Source: Myxococcales bacterium
GTDB lineage: Bacteria > Myxococcota_A > Polyangia > Polyangiales > Ga0077539
Assembly: GCA_016793325.1 (NCBI GenBank)
Contig: JAEUKI010000076.1
Location: 1-64,000, forward strand
Length of the DNA: 64,000 nt
Direction of reading: 5' to 3'
The notes under the pieces were generated by a model. That model saw only the letters and a list, made by a program, of their open reading frames with translations, was not told the origin of the DNA and searched no databases. Each line of letters opens with the position of its first letter. Positions within the stretch are counted from its first letter, which is position 1. The translations under genes were made by a program, and so were the position numbers. Shown one piece after another: positions 60,756 through 64,000 of this stretch.

Positions 60756-63020
60756 TCAGCGGCCGATCATGAAGCCGAGGTACTCGTCGGCTGCCGCTCC
60801 GTCGATCGTTCGCGCGATGGCAGTCGTCGACCCGCCGTGGTGCACGAACAGTCGTCCGTTGTTCGATCGCCCGCCGAGCGCGAGGGAGGGCTGCGAGATC
60901 CCGAGGTCCATCGCGCGGTCTCCGTTGATGTCGCCCATGATCGACACGCTGAAACCAAAGAGCCCCTCGACCGCCGCGGGCGGATCGAACCGTCGCAGCG
61001 CGGCCGTGCTCAGCCCGCTCGGCCCGCCGCGGTAGAGCGTCGCGTAGCCCACGCCAGCGATCCCTGCAGACGGCGCCGTGGGCGCGCCGAACAACGCGTC
61101 GTCGAAGCCGTCGTTGTCGACGTCTCCGAGCGCGGCGCAGAACCCGAGCTGTTCGCCCGCCGTCGTTCCGTCGAAGATGTTGTTGGGCGTCGCGCTCATC
61201 CCACCGACGCTCCCGAGGTACAGCGCGACCCTTCCGCGTCGACCTCCGGCGGGCGCGTCGCCCGCGAGCAACACGTCGCCGAACCCGTCGCCGTTGACGT
61301 CGCCGCTCGCATAGAGGCCGCCGAAGAGCTCTCCGGCGAGGGTGCCCGAGAAGTACGTCCCGTCCGTCGCTTGTCGACCTGGTGAGAGAACCGCAAACGC
61401 CGGAGCGCCCATCACGACGAGCGCTTGACCGTTGTCGGTCAGGCTCGCGGAGTCCGCGCGCGGCGCGTGGATCCCGAAGTCCGCGTAGCCATCGGCGTTG
61501 ATGTCGCCGAGCGCTGCCACGTCGAAGCCGAACCAATCGCCCGCTTGTCCCTTGCGCCAGTACGTCTCCGTCGCCGGGTCTATGCCCGAGGCGCTGCCGA
61601 AGAACAGCCGCGCGATCCCCGGCCCCGACGGCTGTCCTGGCGTGTTCTGGTACGGCCCGCCCGCGATCACATCGCTGTATCCGTCGCCGTTGACGTCGCC
61701 GAGACCCGCGACGTGCATTCCGAAGCGCTCTTCTGCAGCGGTGCCTTCGATGAGGCGCGCGGGCGTGGTGGCGAGGCCGCTCGCGCTGCCGTGATAAATG
61801 AGTATGGCTCCGCAGCGCGGCTTGCCCGAGAGCGTCGCGGACCACGCGCCGACGACGAGGTCCGCAAATCCGTCGCCGTTGACGTCCCCTGCGGAGGTCA
61901 CGGCCTTTCCGAACCCGCCTCCAGGCATCCAAGTGATGACTTGCTGCGGGGTCGCGCTGATGCCTGCGGGCGAGCCGTTGTACACGCGAACCGAGCTCGC
62001 CGCGGTCTCGCTATTCGAGCTGACGACCACCTCCGCGAAGCCGTCTCCGTTGAAGTCGCCGAGGGTCCCGTAGCTCGTGTCGCGCTCGCCGGTCGCGCTG
62101 CGCGGTCCGACCCAAAACTGCCACACCGGACTCGTCCTGCTCCCGTCGACCGAGGCTGCGCGCGCGCGAACGCGCCAAAACACCCAACCCGGCGGAAGGT
62201 CCGCGCTCGGGCGAGCGCTGTCGACTCCGGTGAGCGTCGTGATCGACCTCGTGCACGCGCGATCCGCGAACAGCTCGACGCTCGCTTCGGTGACGCCGGC
62301 CGCGCGCGACCAACGCAACGTCGGTCGCCGCGAGGTCACGCGCGACGAGCTGAGCGGCGCGAGCTGCCTCGGCGGTGTGTCGACCAGCACGCCAACGTCG
62401 GTCGTGACATCCATCACGCCGACGTCCGCCGCGTCCGCGACGCCCGAGTCGGCGGGAGCGACGCGCGCGTCGGCGCCCGCGTCGGTGTCGTGTGGGCGCT
62501 GCTCGACGACGGGAGTTCCGCAGACGCCCTCGTCGTTGCAGACCTGGTTTTGCTCGGCGCACCGCTGCGCGATCGTGCATCGTGCGCCCGCGGTCGCGCA
62601 GCCCGTCACGTCGGTGTTGCACGCGAGCCGCAGCACGACCCGCGCGTTTTGCCTCGACGACGTGACGAACGTCGCTTGCACCGCGCGGTCGAACGCGAGG
62701 TCCGGCTGCCCTGCGACCGACGGGCTCTGCACCATGAGCAGCACCGTGATCGGTCCTTCTCGGAGCGATCCCGATTTCGGGACGATCCCGAGCTGCATCG
62801 GAAACCGCACCGCAGGCTCGCCGAGCGAGATCCGCTGCGCTCCGGGCGAACGCGCCCGCGCCGCGGCCATCGACGGCGAGATCGCCCCTTCGAGCACCGT
62901 CGCTTGCACGGTCAACGGCCGCGTGATGTCCGTGTCGATCGTGAGCAGGATCTGCGTCGCGGGCGCCCGACACGCGGTCGCAGCGAAGCAGACACCCAGT
63001 GCAAGGATCGTCGAGCGCAC
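60756..63020 (-). CDS. Lipoprotein with seven FG-GAP/VCBS repeats, second paralogue
   Basis: This 754-aa predicted lipoprotein starts at GTG 63020; the signal STILALGVCFAATAC ends in a lipobox. An N-terminal beta domain (about 20-130) is followed by a Cys-rich stretch (CNTDVTGC..CTIAQRC..CNDEGVCG) and a linker rich in DTDAG and DSGVADAADVGV. A fibronectin-like module then ends in FADRACT..., and seven FG-GAP motifs (D.NGDG..D; about 300-740) follow, which fits a seven-blade integrin-type propeller. It has the same architecture as the protein at 41826 but a longer N-terminal part. It is read towards the tryptophan dioxygenase gene. Confidence 0.9.
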   Translation of the reverse strand: MRSTILALGVCFAATACRAPATQILLTIDTDITRPLTVQATVLEGAISPSMAAARARSPGAQRISLGEPAVRFPMQLGIVPKSGSLREGPITVLLMVQSPSVAGQPDLAFDRAVQATFVTSSRQNARVVLRLACNTDVTGCATAGARCTIAQRCAEQNQVCNDEGVCGTPVVEQRPHDTDAGADARVAPADSGVADAADVGVMDVTTDVGVLVDTPPRQLAPLSSSRVTSRRPTLRWSRAAGVTEASVELFADRACTRSITTLTGVDSARPSADLPPGWVFWRVRARAASVDGSRTSPVWQFWVGPRSATGERDTSYGTLGDFNGDGFAEVVVSSNSETAASSVRVYNGSPAGISATPQQVITWMPGGGFGKAVTSAGDVNGDGFADLVVGAWSATLSGKPRCGAILIYHGSASGLATTPARLIEGTAAEERFGMHVAGLGDVNGDGYSDVIAGGPYQNTPGQPSGPGIARLFFGSASGIDPATETYWRKGQAGDWFGFDVAALGDINADGYADFGIHAPRADSASLTDNGQALVVMGAPAFAVLSPGRQATDGTYFSGTLAGELFGGLYASGDVNGDGFGDVLLAGDAPAGGRRGRVALYLGSVGGMSATPNNIFDGTTAGEQLGFCAALGDVDNDGFDDALFGAPTAPSAGIAGVGYATLYRGGPSGLSTAALRRFDPPAAVEGLFGFSVSIMGDINGDRAMDLGISQPSLALGGRSNNGRLFVHHGGSTTAIARTIDGAAADEYLGFMIGR

Positions 63021-63229
63021 GATAGCGGTCAGTGTACGCCACTCATCGGCCGATCGTTTCGCGATCGGGCCACGATCGCGACGATCGCGCGTGACACTTT
63101 GTCCGCCGTGGCCGAGACGCGAGGACAACCGTGCGCAAGGGCCTCGAGCGTTCGTCGTTCGAGCTGTGAATCTTCAGCGATTCTGCGAGAGCTGCCGCTG
63201 GCACGGGCGCTGCTGATGGCGCAGTCGCC

Positions 63230-63739
63230 ATGAAGCCAACCACCCAACACACCCAAAGCTGCTCGCTCCTTCGTCGCCTCGCTCGAGCCTCGAGAGTCTC
63301 GCCACTTCCGTCGCTCGCGTTGGCGATGATGTTGATGGCGAGCGGTGAAGCCCTGGCGCAGACGGCGCCGTCGCAGCCTGATCGCGCGCCCGTTTCGCAA
63401 GAGCAAGCGTACTCGATCGAGCTCGCGGCGCTCTCGTCGCCGTCGAGCGAGCGCGCCGAGTGGTCGCAGCGCATCGCGCTCGTGACAAACAGTCACGGAA
63501 CCGTGCGCTTCACGAGCTCGTCGGGCGCCGTCGTCGACGCGACGATTGCGGTCCGGCCCGCGCGCGAGAGCGATCGCGTCTTCGTCGAAATCGAGCTCCG
63601 CGAAGAGCGATCGGCGCGCACGGGACGAACGACGCGCCAGACTCGGCAGGTCCTTCTCGTTCGTCGCGGCGAGACGCAGTCGCTCGGCGGCGCGTGGCCC
63701 GACGGCGAGCAGCGCGTGCTCCGCGTCACGGTCCGATAA
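63230..63739 (+). CDS. Small secreted hypothetical protein
   Basis: This 169-aa protein has a long signal region (about 1-45; LPSLALAMMLMASGEALAQ, cleavage near residue 44). The mature part is about 125 residues, beta-rich (IALVTNSHGTVRFTSSSGAVVDATIAVRPARESDRVFVEIELREE...VLRVTV) and resembles an Ig-like or secretin-associated module without clear match. It is divergent from the FG-GAP lipoprotein, with a gap of 209 bp. The function is unknown. Confidence 0.72.
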   Translation: MKPTTQHTQSCSLLRRLARASRVSPLPSLALAMMLMASGEALAQTAPSQPDRAPVSQEQAYSIELAALSSPSSERAEWSQRIALVTNSHGTVRFTSSSGAVVDATIAVRPARESDRVFVEIELREERSARTGRTTRQTRQVLLVRRGETQSLGGAWPDGEQRVLRVTVR

Positions 63740-63886
63740 TGTCACAAGGGACGGTGCTCTGATCCTCACATTTGCAATCCACCGCTCCCTAAACGCAGTG
63801 GACTCAAAAGGACCTCGAGGTACTTATTGCCACAGACTCCCTCCGCGCCCCGCCCTGCGCTCGTGCGCTACAGTCTCGGCCCGCGG

Positions 63887-64000
63887 ATGTCCGACACTTC
63901 GCCCAACCAGCAGCTCGATCGCGCGCTCTACCGCGGGTGGCTCGCGATGGTGCTCGCGATCCCGCTCGTCGCGCACGCGGTCGGCGCGCTCGTCGCGTGG
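63887..64000 (+). CDS. Membrane protein, 5' end only
   Basis: An open frame begins at ATG 63887 (MSDTSPNQQLDRALYRGW) and runs to the window edge after 38 codons. Residues about 18-38 (LAMVLAIPLVAHAVGALVAW) form a hydrophobic segment, so this is the start of a membrane protein or of a signal-anchor sequence. GTG 63863 is in the same frame 24 bases earlier. The 147-bp gap after the previous gene has no clear terminator. Nothing more can be said without the rest. Confidence 0.6.
   Translation, partial: MSDTSPNQQLDRALYRGWLAMVLAIPLVAHAVGALVAW

Noticed and set aside
63740..63886. Hairpin CCACCG...CAGTGG near 63779-63801 as a terminator
   Set aside because: The stem is only about four matched bases and there is no T-tract.

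Overview
The window is very GC-rich, densely coded DNA with strong GC bias at third codon positions, many GTG/TTG starts and many 4-base ATGA/GTGA/TTGA gene overlaps. Several features point to a Myxococcota (delta-proteobacterial) chromosome, probably of the Polyangiales/Sandaracinaceae type: many lipoproteins with Asp/Thr/Gly linkers, MopE-type Asp/Cys motifs, RCC1 and FG-GAP propellers, Hanks-type kinases and a TerB-tailed protein. The assignment is inferred from gene style, not from a marker gene. No rRNA, tRNA, CRISPR array, insertion sequence or prophage gene was seen.

Layout. 1-332 is non-coding, with a perfect 28-bp inverted repeat and a 17-bp tandem repeat. 333-4147 is a + strand operon: split transketolase, SCP2-like protein, fatty acid hydroxylase/sterol desaturase. 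4160-8500 (-) is a giant lipoprotein with 21 RCC1 repeats. 8593-11875 is a divergent pair, CHASE-Ser/Thr kinase and GAF-histidine kinase. 11916-20188 holds an epimerase, a Notum/pectinacetylesterase-like lipoprotein, an EEP nuclease, a frameshifted gene with a PARP-type zinc finger, a small thrombospondin-3 lipoprotein, a YXWGXW lipoprotein and an AlkC/AlkD-like protein. 20308-22207 is a LysR regulator and an alpha/beta hydrolase, each preceded by the same palindrome. 22211-23614 (-) is a cytochrome P450.

23771-32395 is the most unusual locus. It is a + strand run of eight genes encoding two bacterial GRAS-domain proteins (the second with a TerB tail), a small possible ligand-binding protein, a complete partner-switch module (SpoIIE/RsbU phosphatase, SiaB-like HATPase, SiaC/STAS-like antagonist), a Ser/Thr kinase with a novel C-terminal region, and an ADP-ribosylglycohydrolase. 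The gene order suggests one signalling system in which reversible phosphorylation, and perhaps ADP-ribosylation, controls GRAS/methyltransferase-fold effectors.

32428-37337 holds a spermidine-synthase-like membrane protein and a large lipoprotein; then come a rhomboid protease (-) and a secreted protein. 40280-44992 is an ECF sigma factor operon with an anti-sigma-like protein, a 7-blade FG-GAP lipoprotein and an FAD oxidoreductase. 45015-47467 (-) is a pair of envelope proteins. 48293-50446 holds a lone AmrS-type radical SAM enzyme and a diacylglycerol-kinase-like enzyme. 50447-52596 is a DUF4331-like gene pair with an AT-richer regulatory region and a strong terminator. 52668-55896 is a TPR / beta-propeller / cytochrome c operon, followed by a serine hydrolase. 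57184-60651 (-) is a tryptophan-degradation pair: tryptophan 2,3-dioxygenase and a fused anthraniloyl-CoA monooxygenase/reductase-type flavoenzyme. 60756-63020 is a second 7-blade FG-GAP lipoprotein. The window ends in a small secreted protein and the 5' end of a membrane protein.
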